A stretch of 64,000 nt of DNA from Prevotella sp. (GCA_016901395.1 JAEAMQ010000024.1:84682-148681), one strand, 5' to 3'. Counted from the first letter of the stretch, positions 1 through 9,695 are shown. Numbers and translations: made by a program. Notes: a model not told the origin generated them from the letters alone.

Positions 1-2
1 AG

Positions 3-257
3 AAGACCACCAATCGCAAGGCACGCACCGTCAGTCTGCGATGGATAGCAGGCATGGCGGCCAGCCTGCTGGTGCTGCTCTCGCTCGGCACATGGTTCAA
101 CCACCGGCAGACCACGACCTCATCGTTCGCCAGCAAGCAGGAAACCTACGACAATCCGAAGGACGCAGCTGGGGAGACCGCACGCGCATTGACCAAATTC
201 TCTATGGCCCTGAACAAGGGAATCGATAAGATGAACAATACTGAAACAAAGGATTAA
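3..257 (+). CDS. C-terminal part of a single-pass membrane protein, probably anti-sigma-like (5' end outside window)
   Basis: The reading frame is open from the window edge and ends at TAA 255-257. About 17 basic, polar residues precede a hydrophobic segment (AASLLVLLSLGTW), followed by a polar tail of about 50 residues, which fits a small protein with one transmembrane helix. It ends 2 bp before the DUF4252 gene, so the two are almost certainly co-transcribed. In Bacteroidales, DUF4252 genes often follow an ECF sigma factor and a small membrane protein that may act as its anti-sigma factor. That role is inferred from context only, because the upstream gene is not visible. The internal ATG at 54 lies within the membrane segment and is unlikely to be the start. 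Confidence 0.6.
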   Translation, partial: KTTNRKARTVSLRWIAGMAASLLVLLSLGTWFNHRQTTTSSFASKQETYDNPKDAAGETARALTKFSMALNKGIDKMNNTETKD

Positions 258-259
258 CT

Positions 260-709
260 ATGAAAAAAACAATATTTTTATTTCTCATGACGGCTTTCTG
301 CTTTGTCGCGCACGCTCAAAACTCGCTCTTTTCCAAATACGAGAGCACCAACGGCGTGTCCACAGTGGTGGTGTCGAAAGCCATGTTTCGTATGATGCCC
401 AACATGAATGTAGGCAACCGGAACATCAAAAAGATTGCCTCGAAGATAGACAACCTGAAGGTATTGACCTGTGAGCGGCACGCGCTGATAGCCAAAATCT
501 CCAAGGATGCGGTGCAAATCTACGGCCGGCATCCCTGGGAAGAGGTGATGCGCTATAAGGATGGGGCGAGCAATGTCATCATCTACATGCAGCCGCTGGG
601 TAGAGGAAAATACGAATATGCACTCTATTCGACCGACAAAGGTGAATTAGAGATTATCAATATCATAGGGAATATTACCTTGCAGGAAATCAAATCGATT
701 ACGGAATAA
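260..709 (+). CDS. DUF4252 family exported protein
   Basis: This 149-residue protein begins with a clear Sec signal peptide (lysines, then FLFLMTAFCFVAHA, with likely cleavage before QNSLF). The rest (SKYESTNGVSTVVVSKAMF, then IASKIDNLKVLTCE) matches my memory of the DUF4252 family, small periplasmic or surface proteins of Bacteroidetes with no known biochemical role. The start ATG lies 2 bp after the stop of the preceding membrane protein gene. The usual neighbourhood of the family is an ECF sigma factor regulon, so an envelope-stress or nutrient-sensing role is plausible but not shown. Full length is normal for the family, and no lipobox is seen. Confidence 0.75.
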   Translation: MKKTIFLFLMTAFCFVAHAQNSLFSKYESTNGVSTVVVSKAMFRMMPNMNVGNRNIKKIASKIDNLKVLTCERHALIAKISKDAVQIYGRHPWEEVMRYKDGASNVIIYMQPLGRGKYEYALYSTDKGELEIINIIGNITLQEIKSITE

Positions 710-865
710 CAGAAAACCTGTTGTTTCAGAGGTAATGAAGAGGGTGCGTCCCAATAACAATCATAGTTGTAAAATAGTCTGTAAATCGAATGAAGACCGA
801 ACAAAACGTTGGTGAGAGACTATTATTTCAAGAGAAATAGTTATCTTTGCAGTCTCTAAATCACG

Positions 866-2362
866 ATGATTATGGAACAGAATTTATTGATTTACAATAC
901 GCTCACGCGAGGCAAGGAGCTGTTTAAGCCACTGCATGCACCCAACGTGGGCATGTATGTGTGTGGACCGACCGTCTATGGCGACCCACATCTGGGGCAT
1001 GCACGCCCGGCCATCACGTTTGATATACTCTTCCGCTACCTCAAACACTTAGGTTATAAGGTGCGCTATGTGCGCAACATCACCGATGTGGGGCATCTCG
1101 AACACGATGCCGACGAGGGCGATGACAAGATAGAAAAGAAGGCCCGCTTGGAGCAATTGGAGCCGATGGAGATAGCGCAGCACTACACCAACCGCTACCA
1201 CACAGCCATGGAAGCCCTCAATGTGCTGCCCCCGAGCATTGAGCCGCACGCCACCGGACATATCATTGAGCAGGAGGAATTAGTGAAACAGATTCTTGCC
1301 AACGGCTATGCCTATGAGAGTAATGGGTCGATTTATTTCGACGTGGAGAAGTATGACCACGACCACAAATACGGCATCCTCTCGGGCCGTAACCTGAAAG
1401 ATATTATCAACAACAGCCGCGAGCTGGCCGGAGTGGGCGAGAAGCGCAACCAGGCCGACTTCGCCCTGTGGAAGAAAGCGCAGCCCGAACACATCATGCG
1501 CTGGCCCAGCCCTTGGAGCGAAGGCTTCCCCGGCTGGCACTGTGAGTGCACGGCGATGGGCCGTAAATACCTCGGCAGCCACTTCGACATACACGGCGGC
1601 GGCATGGATCTGGTGTTTCCCCACCACGAATGTGAGATAGCGCAGGCCGTGGCAAGCCAGGGAGACCAGATGGTGCACTACTGGATGCACAACAACATGA
1701 TTACCATCAACGGACAGAAGATGGGTAAGTCGCTCGGCAATTTTATCACACTGGAGCAATTTTTCACCGGTGAGCACAAGAGTCTGACGCAGGCATACTC
1801 GCCCATGACTATCCGTTTCTTCATCCTTTCGGCCCACTACCGCAGCACCGTCGACTTCTCTGACGACGCACTGAAGGCCAGCGAGAAGGGTCTGGAGAAG
1901 CTCACCACGGCCATCGCTGACCTCGGTCGTGTGCCCGTGTCTGACAGTTGTGATGCCGAGACAGAGCAGTTTGTCAAGGCGTTGCGTCAGCGTTGCTACG
2001 ACGCTCTCAACGATGACCTGCAGACGCAGCTTGTAATCAGCTATCTGTTTGAGGCTTGCCGCGTGATCAATACGCTGTTAGACCACAAGGCCAAGATCTG
2101 CGCCGACTGCCTGCAGGAGCTCTCTTCCACCATGCGCCTGTTCGCTTTCAACCTCCTTGGCCTCAAGGACGAGCGGTCGGCCAACAACGGTGCCTTTGAG
2201 AAAGCGTTCGACAAGGTGATGGATCTCGTGCTCGACTGGCGCTCACAGGCCAAGACTGCCAAGGACTGGACCACCTCCGACCGCATCCGCGATGCCCTCT
2301 CCGAGGCTGGTATCGAGGTGAAGGACACCAAGGATGGTGTGACCTGGAAGCTCAACAAATAG
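866..2362 (+). CDS. cysS: Cysteine--tRNA ligase
   Basis: CysRS charges tRNA-Cys with cysteine in the cytoplasm and uses a catalytic zinc ion. The class I signatures are present: HLGH (residues 42-45) in the nucleotide-binding fold and KMGKS (285-289) in the mobile loop. Zinc ligands are recognisable as C33, C226 or C228 in GWHCEC, H253/H254 and C256. The C-terminal helical domain with DRIRDAL is typical. At 498 residues it is slightly longer than the E. coli enzyme, as is usual in Bacteroidales. ATG codons at 866 and 872 are both possible; the second (MEQNLL) matches the common N-terminus better. A TATCTTTG -7 element at 842-849 lies just upstream, without a good -33 partner. A strong hairpin follows the gene. 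Confidence 0.97.
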   Translation: MIMEQNLLIYNTLTRGKELFKPLHAPNVGMYVCGPTVYGDPHLGHARPAITFDILFRYLKHLGYKVRYVRNITDVGHLEHDADEGDDKIEKKARLEQLEPMEIAQHYTNRYHTAMEALNVLPPSIEPHATGHIIEQEELVKQILANGYAYESNGSIYFDVEKYDHDHKYGILSGRNLKDIINNSRELAGVGEKRNQADFALWKKAQPEHIMRWPSPWSEGFPGWHCECTAMGRKYLGSHFDIHGGGMDLVFPHHECEIAQAVASQGDQMVHYWMHNNMITINGQKMGKSLGNFITLEQFFTGEHKSLTQAYSPMTIRFFILSAHYRSTVDFSDDALKASEKGLEKLTTAIADLGRVPVSDSCDAETEQFVKALRQRCYDALNDDLQTQLVISYLFEACRVINTLLDHKAKICADCLQELSSTMRLFAFNLLGLKDERSANNGAFEKAFDKVMDLVLDWRSQAKTAKDWTTSDRIRDALSEAGIEVKDTKDGVTWKLNK

Positions 2363-2388
2363 CGGTTTTCACCGCCTACTCTATAACG

Positions 2389-2426
2389 CCACGGCCCCGA
2401 TGCAAACCGTTGCATCGGGGCCGTGG
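2389..2426 (+). terminator. Rho-independent terminator of cysS
   Basis: A perfect 17-bp stem (2389-2405 with 2410-2426) closes a 4-nt loop, ACCG, and is followed by TCGTTTTG. It starts 27 bp after the cysS stop codon. Confidence 0.9.
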
Positions 2427-2487
2427 TCGTTTTGTATGGTAAGAACGGGTCCGCTTCTTGGTTAGTTCAGTGCTACATTATAATAGG

Positions 2488-2553
2488 TATTGGGCAAGCT
2501 AAATATGGGTATTGGGCGTGCCAAATATAGGAATAGAGCTTGCCAATATTTGG
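2488..2553. repeat. Tandem array, three 22-bp degenerate units
   Basis: Units lie at 2488-2509, 2510-2531 and 2532-2553 with no spacer. Each reads roughly (A/T)ATTGGGC..GC.AAATAT.GG. Units 1 and 2 are close; unit 3 has drifted. The array sits in the gap between the convergent cysS and hydrolase genes, between the cysS terminator and the hydrolase stop codon. It belongs to the 22-bp-period group also found at 10195, 31729 and 42551. Confidence 0.75.
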
Positions 2554-2585
2554 AGTACGCAATGTTAGCCCCGCCCCGTGGCCCC

Positions 2586-3389
2586 TTATTTCAGTGCATT
2601 GAGCCAAGTTGTGATCATGGTTTCCATCGCCTGATGGTATCTGAAGCTCACCATGCTTGTGCCCGTGTGCCCGCCTTCGGGATAGATCTGTATCGACACG
2701 GGGCGTTGGGCCTTCACCATCGCTTCGTAATAGGCCATCGCGTTATGCTCCACGGGCACCGTCTTGTCGTCCACACTGGTGAAGATAAGAGCGGGAGGCG
2801 TGTGGGCATCCACCCGTTTGTTGCTCGAATACTCGGCCCTCACCTTGTCGCTCGCCGCGTCTTTGCCCAAAAATCGGTCTACCGACCCTTTGTGGCTGCC
2901 CACGCGTCCCATCGTGATGACCGGACAACAGAGTATCTGGAAGGCCGGCCGGATGGCTTCGGGGGCTTGCGTGGCCATCGTTGAGGCGAGGTGTCCGCCG
3001 GCCGATGTGCCCATGATGCCTATCCATCTTGGCGAGATGCGCCATGCCGCCGCACTGTCGTGCACGGTCTGCAGGGCCCGCTCAGCATCATCGATGGGGA
3101 TGCGCCGGTTGCCTTCGGGCATGCGGTATTTCACTGCAAACATCGACACGCCGATCCTGTTGAAGAACGCTGCCCATGCGTAATACTTGTCGATGGAGGT
3201 CTGCTGGTAGCCCCCGCCGGGTATCACCACCACCGCCTTGCCGTTGGATTGCGGCGCGAGGAAGCCCACCATGTAGGCCTGTCCGTCGCTGGTGAGGTTC
3301 ACGCGTAGGCTCTCGCGATAGGTCGATGACTGCGCGAAGCCGAGGCTCCACGCCATCATCAACACGATAAACAGGCTCAGTCTTTTCAT
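2586..3389 (-). CDS. Exported alpha/beta-hydrolase, acetyl-esterase-like
   Basis: The protein has 267 residues with a signal peptide (FIVLMMAWSLGFAQ, cleavage near residue 20), so it acts in the periplasm or at the surface. It has the alpha/beta-hydrolase layout: an oxyanion-loop motif IPGGGY (residues 56-61), nucleophile Ser129 in GTSAGG, acid Asp207/208 in SVDDKTVP and His241 in EGGH. This resembles the BD-FAE/acetyl-xylan-esterase-like group that removes acyl groups from plant polysaccharides; the exact substrate cannot be read. It starts 13 bp after the GH43 gene and must share its transcript, which supports a role in deacylating pectin or arabinan during GH43 action. Confidence 0.85.
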   Translation of the reverse strand: MKRLSLFIVLMMAWSLGFAQSSTYRESLRVNLTSDGQAYMVGFLAPQSNGKAVVVIPGGGYQQTSIDKYYAWAAFFNRIGVSMFAVKYRMPEGNRRIPIDDAERALQTVHDSAAAWRISPRWIGIMGTSAGGHLASTMATQAPEAIRPAFQILCCPVITMGRVGSHKGSVDRFLGKDAASDKVRAEYSSNKRVDAHTPPALIFTSVDDKTVPVEHNAMAYYEAMVKAQRPVSIQIYPEGGHTGTSMVSFRYHQAMETMITTWLNALK

Positions 3390-3402
3390 CGTTTGTCCCT
3401 GA

Positions 3403-6222
3403 TTATTTCACGATAAACTTCTTACCCTGGCGGATATAGATGCCGCGGGGCAGGCCTTCGATGGTCGTTCCCACACGCTGTCCGCTGAGATTGTAGATGG
3501 AATTGTCGGTCGTGGTCTTGCGCTGGGTGGTCACTTCGTCAATGCCCGTGAAGTCGTGCCCATTGCGCTCGGCTGCGTTCAGCGACAGGATGTCGTCGGC
3601 AGAGAGCACGCGGTCAAAGACCATGAGGTCGTCATAATATACATTGGTCGATCCCCAGAACGATCCATAACCCAGGTAGAGGTTGGGACAGTTTTTCACA
3701 AGCGTCAGAATCTCGCTATAGTTGAACTGGCTGGCCGACGAGATGGCACTGCCGTTTTGTGAGCCATTGACCGCGGAGATGTTTTTAAGCACGCCGTCTA
3801 CATAGATATTCACGCCGTCGGCCGACACCGTGACAGTCACCAGCGACCACTGTCCTACGGGGATATTGTTGGTGGTCACGGCGCTGGAGTGGTTCAGGTC
3901 AATCCAGTTGCCGGCATTGCTGTTATAGCCCACATAGGTGTTGCCGGTCATATAGAGGCGTGCGCCGGTCGAGCTGTTGTAGAAACTGAACAGGTCGTCC
4001 CAGAGGTTGTCGTCCACACGGTTGACCATCATCGATACGGTGAAGCCGTTGGTGAGATCTGATCCGTTCAGCGGATTGGTCATCTGCACATAGCTCTCGT
4101 ATCCAGCCGCACCGAAATTGGTGTGGAGCACCTTGCCGTTGCGTGCCGCATCGGTGGCGAGGGTGGGGGCGGTGGCAGTGCCGTTGCTCTTCAAGGCAGC
4201 CGTCTGCGTGGTGTTGAAGGCATTGATGGCGGGCAGTTGGTCGAAGGGATAATAGGCTTGTGCGCCCGTCCAGTAGTCGGCATTCGACTTCACTGCGGTG
4301 ACGCTCACCGTGTCGACAAACTGATAGTCGCCTGAGGTGATCTTCACCACGAGGTCTACGGGCATTGTCTCCGCGGTCATCGCACTGCTGTTGTAAACGC
4401 CCGTATTGGAGATGACATCGGGGTTGGACGATGTCCACTCCACATCCAGACCGTCTTCGGCCAGCCCCATGAGGTTGAGGTCATAGTTCACAATGTCACC
4501 GTCTTTCACCGGCATCGACTTGTTGGCGATGTAGGCCAGACGGTATTTGTCCTCCATCTTATATCCCCAGATGGCAGTGCCGAGGCTGTTTATGCCGGTG
4601 AACGCGATGGCCTTGATGGTGTAAGGCTCCATCTGTTGTTCCACCACCACACCCTGATAGCGCAGTCCGCCCACCGTGACGTTGATGTAAGACGTGCCGT
4701 CTACCAGCGACCAGTTGCCCGTATAGGCTCCTGTAATGGTGCCGTCGGCGTTGAGTGTCACCGTCACCGGCTTCACCAACTCCTTGTTGGCGTAGTCCAT
4801 CTGCTGTTTGTGGATGAGTATCTGGTAGGTTCCGGCCACCTGCGTGGCATCGAAAATCTGCTCTGAGGCGAGGATAGAGTCTGTGGCTGTCTCACCGGTA
4901 AACTCAAACGGGGCAGCCGCGAGCCAGCCCGTGGGAGTGGTAAACAGCTGGTGTACACGCACCTGGTGTCCCTCCGTTCCGTCGTTGAAGCGGGTGTGAT
5001 AGACCACGAAGCTGCGGCCCTTGGCATCGGTGATGGCCGAATTGTGGCCCTGCGACAGCTCAGAGGCGGTGCCGGTAGACATAAATCCCCAGTCACCGTA
5101 GGCGCTGAAGAGTTTGGCTCCGCGATAGTAGGAGCCGGTGCCGAAGTTCTTCTGATAGGAGGCATAGACGGCATTGGTGCCGCGCGGGTCGATGAATGGG
5201 CCGTCGGGGTTCTGCGAGCGGAACACTTCCATCTCATAACCACCGTCGGAAGTCAGTCCGCCGTAGGTCATGAAGAGATAATAATAGTTGCCGATGTGCT
5301 TCACGTAGGAGGCCTCGCCCGACACGTAGAAGCCGCCGGCGATCTTCTTTCCGAAGTAAGGGTCGGAAGTATAATTGTTGCCACTGCCCGTCAGCGGATA
5401 GCTCACGTCGTAGTCGCGCAGTCCGGTGTTCTCGTCAAGTTGCAGAGAGAAGATGCCGCCCGACCACGATCCGTAGGTCATCCAGAGGTTGCCCTCCTCG
5501 TCGTAGAACACGCAGGGATCGATGTTGTTGGGCCAGGTGGTGCCCCACGAGGAGCCCTTGGCATAGCGGGAGGGCAGTGAGGTCTGTGTGCCGAGCACGA
5601 TTTCGAGGTCTGTATTCTTATAATCATTGGCATTGGTACCGTTAAATCCGGAGATGACCACAGGTGCCTGATAGACGTATGGACCTTCGATTTTGTCGGC
5701 GGTGAGCAGGATAATGCTCGAGGCCCAGTTGTCGCCGTTGATGCTCAGATACTGGCACCACTTCTTCATCGCTTTGTTATAGATGATGTCTGGGGCCCAC
5801 ATGTTACCGTCTACGTTATAGTTGGTCGAGGCAAGAGCCGACCAGTCTTCGGCGCTGAAGGCCGGAAGGTCATAGCTTACGCCCCCTTTGGTCACGGTTT
5901 TCACCTGTGGCGTGTCGAAGGCAAACTGGTTGTTCACCTGCTGGATGGCCCCCGACGTGCTGACAATACCCCAAGGAATAGCCGGGGAGATGAAGCTCCA
6001 GTGGTACAGGTCGGTGGTTTTTGCCTGTGCCCGATGAGAGCCAAAGATATAAAATTGATTACTGTTGGAATCCCATACGACCGAGGGATCATGCACGCTG
6101 ACACGCGTCGGTGCCTGTGTGGTATACATGGTGCGGGCCTGTTCACGGGTAATCGTGGTTTGGGCAGACAGTCCTAATGATGGCATCGCAGCCAGCACGA
6201 GCAGTGTAGTCAGTTTGTTCAT
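3403..6222 (-). CDS. GH43 arabinanase-like glycoside hydrolase with LamG domain and C-terminal tail
   Basis: The protein has 939 residues with a signal peptide ending near LGLSAQ. The five-bladed GH43 domain spans about residues 40-430. Candidate catalytic residues are Asp45 (VHDPSVV), Asp235 (NNIDPCVF) and Glu303 (SGEASYV), with the typical MWAPD motif at 141-145. About residues 455-555 (YQILIHKQQMDYAN.., AIWGYK) resemble the beta-sandwich found C-terminal to GH43 endo-arabinanases. An Ig-like stretch and a LamG-type sandwich (from about residue 655, AYYPFDQL) follow. The last 30 residues (IYNLSGQRV..GIYI..KKFIVK) are a short exported-protein tail common in Prevotella, possibly a sorting signal. 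It probably cleaves arabinan side chains of pectin. It is the first gene of an operon with the hydrolase. Confidence 0.9.
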   Translation of the reverse strand: MNKLTTLLVLAAMPSLGLSAQTTITREQARTMYTTQAPTRVSVHDPSVVWDSNSNQFYIFGSHRAQAKTTDLYHWSFISPAIPWGIVSTSGAIQQVNNQFAFDTPQVKTVTKGGVSYDLPAFSAEDWSALASTNYNVDGNMWAPDIIYNKAMKKWCQYLSINGDNWASSIILLTADKIEGPYVYQAPVVISGFNGTNANDYKNTDLEIVLGTQTSLPSRYAKGSSWGTTWPNNIDPCVFYDEEGNLWMTYGSWSGGIFSLQLDENTGLRDYDVSYPLTGSGNNYTSDPYFGKKIAGGFYVSGEASYVKHIGNYYYLFMTYGGLTSDGGYEMEVFRSQNPDGPFIDPRGTNAVYASYQKNFGTGSYYRGAKLFSAYGDWGFMSTGTASELSQGHNSAITDAKGRSFVVYHTRFNDGTEGHQVRVHQLFTTPTGWLAAAPFEFTGETATDSILASEQIFDATQVAGTYQILIHKQQMDYANKELVKPVTVTLNADGTITGAYTGNWSLVDGTSYINVTVGGLRYQGVVVEQQMEPYTIKAIAFTGINSLGTAIWGYKMEDKYRLAYIANKSMPVKDGDIVNYDLNLMGLAEDGLDVEWTSSNPDVISNTGVYNSSAMTAETMPVDLVVKITSGDYQFVDTVSVTAVKSNADYWTGAQAYYPFDQLPAINAFNTTQTAALKSNGTATAPTLATDAARNGKVLHTNFGAAGYESYVQMTNPLNGSDLTNGFTVSMMVNRVDDNLWDDLFSFYNSSTGARLYMTGNTYVGYNSNAGNWIDLNHSSAVTTNNIPVGQWSLVTVTVSADGVNIYVDGVLKNISAVNGSQNGSAISSASQFNYSEILTLVKNCPNLYLGYGSFWGSTNVYYDDLMVFDRVLSADDILSLNAAERNGHDFTGIDEVTTQRKTTTDNSIYNLSGQRVGTTIEGLPRGIYIRQGKKFIVK

Positions 6223-6260
6223 ATCTTATTATAATTTAGATAGTTGTTTTAGGTTGATTG

Positions 6261-6405
6261 CAAAGTTAAGACAAAAAAATCAGATTGAATGTATTTTTGA
6301 TACTTTTTTATTTCCCTTATTTTCCTTATGTCTGGGACAATGCTATAAGTCGAAGTTGAAAAAGCAAATTTCTAATGCCTGCAAAGAGTAGTTTCTTTAA
6401 CTTTG
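6261..6405. promoter_or_regulatory. Divergent promoter region between GH43 and GH78 genes
   Basis: The 210-bp gap between the two start codons carries a TAACTTTG -7 element on each strand: minus strand at 6261-6268 for the GH43 operon and plus strand at 6398-6405 for the rhamnosidase. Neither has a convincing TTTG at the right distance, as expected for promoters that need an activator. Coordinated induction by pectin-derived sugars is inferred. Confidence 0.55.
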
Positions 6406-6432
6406 CAACCATCAATCTAACTCTACAACAGA

Positions 6433-9105
6433 ATGAAATTTCAACTTTTCAGCAGGGCATTCACAGTTGCAGTCCTATTTCTTCTGAGCCTTTCGGCTAT
6501 GGGAAAGGTGGGTATTGGCCGCCTCACCATCGAGGGAAGACTGTCGCCCGAGGGTCTCGATGAGGCTTTGCCACGGTTGGGATGGCAACTCCATTCCGAC
6601 CGGAAAAAGGTGGTGCAACGGTCGTATCAGATACTCGTGAGCACGTCGGCAGAACGCTTAGAGTGTGGCGAAGGAGATGTATGGAACTCCGGCAACATCC
6701 TTTCCGACCAGTCGCAGCAGGTGGTTTACGGCGGCAAGGCGTTGCAACCCAACACCACTTACTATTGGAAGGTGCGAGTCGTCACAAGCAAAGGCTCTAC
6801 CGGATGGAGCGAAACAGACCACTGGAGCACCGGACTGATGGATGAGAAGAACTGGCAAGGGCAGTGGATCGGCACCGACTCGCTGCAGGCCCACGACTTC
6901 AACGGGAAGCTGAGCCGGTGCACCGGCCGCTATTTCCGCAAGGAATTTGACGGGCATGGCGCTGTGAGGCGGGCCTTTGTGCATGTCTCCGGCCTCGGCT
7001 ACTATGCGCTCTGGATTAACGGCGAGCGCGTGGGCACCGACTGGTTGACACCTGCTCCCACCGACTTCACACGGTCGGTGGCCTACAACAGCTATGATGT
7101 GACGCAGCTCATCGGCTCGCACAATGCCATCGGAGCGGTGGTGTCGGCCGGCTATTTCTTTGCCCCGAGACAGAATTTCCAGACCAACGTGCGCACCACC
7201 TACGGGTTGCCGCGGCTGCGTCTCGACCTGACCATCGACTATGCCGATGGCCATCACGAGACCATCTCCACCGACCCGACATGGAAAATGAATGTCGATG
7301 GACCGCTGCGCTACGGCAATCTCTACGACGGAGAGATGTATGACAGCAGGCTGGAGTTCCCCGGCTGGACACGGTCGGGCTTCGACGACACGGCGTGGCA
7401 GCCGGCAACGCTCTGCCAGAAGCCCGGCGGCATGATGCGTGGGAATGTCACCGAGCCGGTAAGGAGTTACGAAACCAACCGCCCGGTGAGCTTTCGACAC
7501 ATCGGCAACCGGTATCTCATCGACTTCGGAACCAACTCCGCGGGAGTGGTGCGGCTGCGCATCCGTGCCGACAAAGGAGACACCATCCGCATCCGTCACG
7601 CCGAGTTGTTGGAGAATAACGATACCGAACTCTATACCAAAAACCTGCGGTCGGCGGAGGCTACGGCCTGGTATGTGTCTGACGGAACGGTGAAAACATG
7701 GCAGCCGGAATTCACTTGGTTTGGCTTCCGCTATGCCGAGGTGACGGGAGTGAGGCAACTGGAGGCCGACGATGTGGAGCGATTGCTGCTCTCCGACAAT
7801 CTCGACCGCACGGGAAACAGCATCCGTTTTCTGGAAAACGATACCCTCAACCTCATCGTCGAGGCCGCTTACCGGGGCATAAGGAGCAACTATAAGGGCA
7901 TCCCGATGGACTGTCCGCAGCGCGATGAGCGCATGCCGTGGACGGGAGACCGCACCACCGGATGCCTCGGCGAGAGCTTTACGCTCGATGTGCATCCCCT
8001 CTACACCAAATGGTTGCAGGACATTGCCGAGGCGCAGAGAGCCGACGGTGCCCTCTCCGACGTGATGCCGGCCTACTGGCGACTCTACAATTCGAATATC
8101 ACGTGGCCCGCGGTGCTGCCTTTTGCCTGCGAGATGCTCCTGCGGCAGTATGGCGACGACCGCCCCATCCGGCGGCATTATGCCACCATCGACCGCTGGT
8201 TGCGCTATGTGAAAGACAAGAGTGGCAAGGACGGACTGATCACTTACGACCGCTATGGCGACTGGTGCGTGCCGCCTGAAACACTCGATGTGGTAATCAC
8301 CAAGGACTCGACGCGCATGACCGACGGCCGGCTCATCTCGTCGTGCTACTATTATTATCTCTGTCTGCAGATGGCTCGCTATGCCCGGATGACCCGCAAC
8401 GCGGCCGACGAAACCTATTACGACCGGGAAGCCAAGGCCACACGGCAGGCCATCAACGACACGTTCCTGCACGGGGACAGCTATGCCAACTCCACCGTGA
8501 CGGGCAACCTCATGCCGCTGGCGATGGGAGTGGTGCCCACAGACAGGCTCGAGGCGGTGAAGGCTAAGCTGTTGCGCACCATCGTGGAGACCCATCATTA
8601 CAAGCAAAGTTGTGGTGTTGTCGGCATCCAGTGGCTCATGAGGTATCTCGCGGGCATCGGGTGCGGCGACCTCTCGTGGCACATCGCCACGAACACCGAA
8701 TATCCGAGTTGGGGATATATGGTGCGCAACGGTGCCACAACCATCTGGGAACTGTGGAACGGTAACACCGCCAATCCCTCGATGAACAGTGGAAACCACG
8801 TGATGCTCCTTGGCGATTTGCTGCCGTGGGCGTATGAATTGATGGGCGGAATCAGCAGTAGCACCGAACAGCCGGGCTTCAAGCGCATCGTCATGGCGCC
8901 CGACTTCTCCGTGAAAGAGTGTCCCGGCGTGGAAGCCTCACACCAGAGTCCCTATGGATTGATTGAGAGTTCGTGGTGTCGCCAAGGCTCCGTCATCCTC
9001 TGGGAAGTCACCATTCCCGCCAACACCTCGGCCGAACTCCGCCTCCCCAACGGCCGGAAGCGTCTCCTCCCATCAGGACATTATAGTTTGAAAGTAAAGC
9101 CATGA
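6433..9105 (+). CDS. GH78 alpha-L-rhamnosidase, exported
   Basis: The protein has 890 residues and a signal peptide (AVLFLLSLSAMG). Domain order matches GH78: an N-terminal fibronectin-like domain (WNSGNI..YYWKVRV), carbohydrate-binding beta-sandwiches (about 140-430), the (alpha/alpha)6 catalytic barrel (about 460-790) and a C-terminal sandwich. Conserved catalytic regions are CPQRDERMPWTGD with Glu499 and TIWELWNG with Glu773, the expected general acid and base. The enzyme removes terminal alpha-L-rhamnose from rhamnogalacturonan or glycosides in the periplasm or at the surface. It is divergent from the GH43-hydrolase operon, and together they form a small pectin side-chain locus without its own susCD. 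Confidence 0.95.
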   Translation: MKFQLFSRAFTVAVLFLLSLSAMGKVGIGRLTIEGRLSPEGLDEALPRLGWQLHSDRKKVVQRSYQILVSTSAERLECGEGDVWNSGNILSDQSQQVVYGGKALQPNTTYYWKVRVVTSKGSTGWSETDHWSTGLMDEKNWQGQWIGTDSLQAHDFNGKLSRCTGRYFRKEFDGHGAVRRAFVHVSGLGYYALWINGERVGTDWLTPAPTDFTRSVAYNSYDVTQLIGSHNAIGAVVSAGYFFAPRQNFQTNVRTTYGLPRLRLDLTIDYADGHHETISTDPTWKMNVDGPLRYGNLYDGEMYDSRLEFPGWTRSGFDDTAWQPATLCQKPGGMMRGNVTEPVRSYETNRPVSFRHIGNRYLIDFGTNSAGVVRLRIRADKGDTIRIRHAELLENNDTELYTKNLRSAEATAWYVSDGTVKTWQPEFTWFGFRYAEVTGVRQLEADDVERLLLSDNLDRTGNSIRFLENDTLNLIVEAAYRGIRSNYKGIPMDCPQRDERMPWTGDRTTGCLGESFTLDVHPLYTKWLQDIAEAQRADGALSDVMPAYWRLYNSNITWPAVLPFACEMLLRQYGDDRPIRRHYATIDRWLRYVKDKSGKDGLITYDRYGDWCVPPETLDVVITKDSTRMTDGRLISSCYYYYLCLQMARYARMTRNAADETYYDREAKATRQAINDTFLHGDSYANSTVTGNLMPLAMGVVPTDRLEAVKAKLLRTIVETHHYKQSCGVVGIQWLMRYLAGIGCGDLSWHIATNTEYPSWGYMVRNGATTIWELWNGNTANPSMNSGNHVMLLGDLLPWAYELMGGISSSTEQPGFKRIVMAPDFSVKECPGVEASHQSPYGLIESSWCRQGSVILWEVTIPANTSAELRLPNGRKRLLPSGHYSLKVKP

Positions 9106-9193
9106 CAAGAGGTTGTGATGGTCTGTAACAACACTTTTTTACTTCCATCCTTATTTTTCAGAATGCCTTTATATATTAGGTTCTTAGACATTT

Positions 9194-9224
9194 TAGGTAG
9201 CACCTTGATACAGGGTGCTACCTA
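9194..9224 (+). terminator. Hairpin downstream of the rhamnosidase gene
   Basis: An 11-bp perfect stem TAGGTAGCACC / GGTGCTACCTA closes a 9-nt loop about 90 bp after the GH78 stop. The following T-tract is weak (ATGTTGTATTTT), so it may be a processing or stabilising hairpin rather than an efficient terminator. Confidence 0.6.
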
Positions 9225-9585
9225 ATGTTGTATTTTCATCCTCTGATCTATATCCTGTCTACACACGAACAGTACGTGTGATTGGGTATGGATACGGCCT
9301 GTAATTGGTCAGACGGCCTGTTTTTTCCTGTTTTTCCCTATCAGATCAAGCGCGTGGTACACCTTATTATATATAGGGCAAAATTTTGATGGTCGTTTTA
9401 TGAAAATTTCTTAACAGAAGGGTGGGATAGGGGCGGAAAAGGGGATAAATGGCAGTTGGGGTAACATTACTTTACACTTTTTTGTCGCCGCACTTCTGCA
9501 AGTTGATTTATATCAATGAGTTAGAAAAACAGGCCTCCAGCCATCGCATAGCGGGTGGCGGTAGGAGGGTATTGCATTGATTTAT

Positions 9586-9620
9586 GTTTGTGTACGCACA
9601 CAAACGTTTGACTTAGGTCA
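9586..9620. promoter_or_regulatory. Cluster of operator-like palindromes upstream of the ncRNA promoter
   Basis: Three overlapping or adjacent dyads occur within 35 bp: GTTTGTGT-ACGC-ACACAAAC (9586-9605), CAAACGTTTG (9601-9610) and TGACTTAGGTCA (9609-9620). They end about 40 bp before the -33 element of the ncRNA promoter, a usual place for activator binding. The cognate regulator is unknown. Confidence 0.45.
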
Positions 9621-9658
9621 AGAAAACCCTACTTTTTACCAACAACAGCCGAAAATAG

Positions 9659-9689
9659 TTGGAAGGTGAGGAAAATCGCCCTACCTTTG
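9659..9689 (+). promoter_or_regulatory. Bacteroidetes-type promoter of the candidate ncRNA
   Basis: The -33 TTGG begins at 9659 and the -7 TACCTTTG is at 9682-9689, with 20 bp between TTG and TACCTTTG, the expected spacing. Transcription should start near 9695. Confidence 0.7.
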
Positions 9690-9695
9690 CATTGT

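Noticed and set aside
6658..8799. 713-codon open frame antisense to the GH78 gene
   Set aside because: It is a shadow of the GC-rich rhamnosidase codons: no signal, no domain, and the sense strand encodes a full conserved enzyme.
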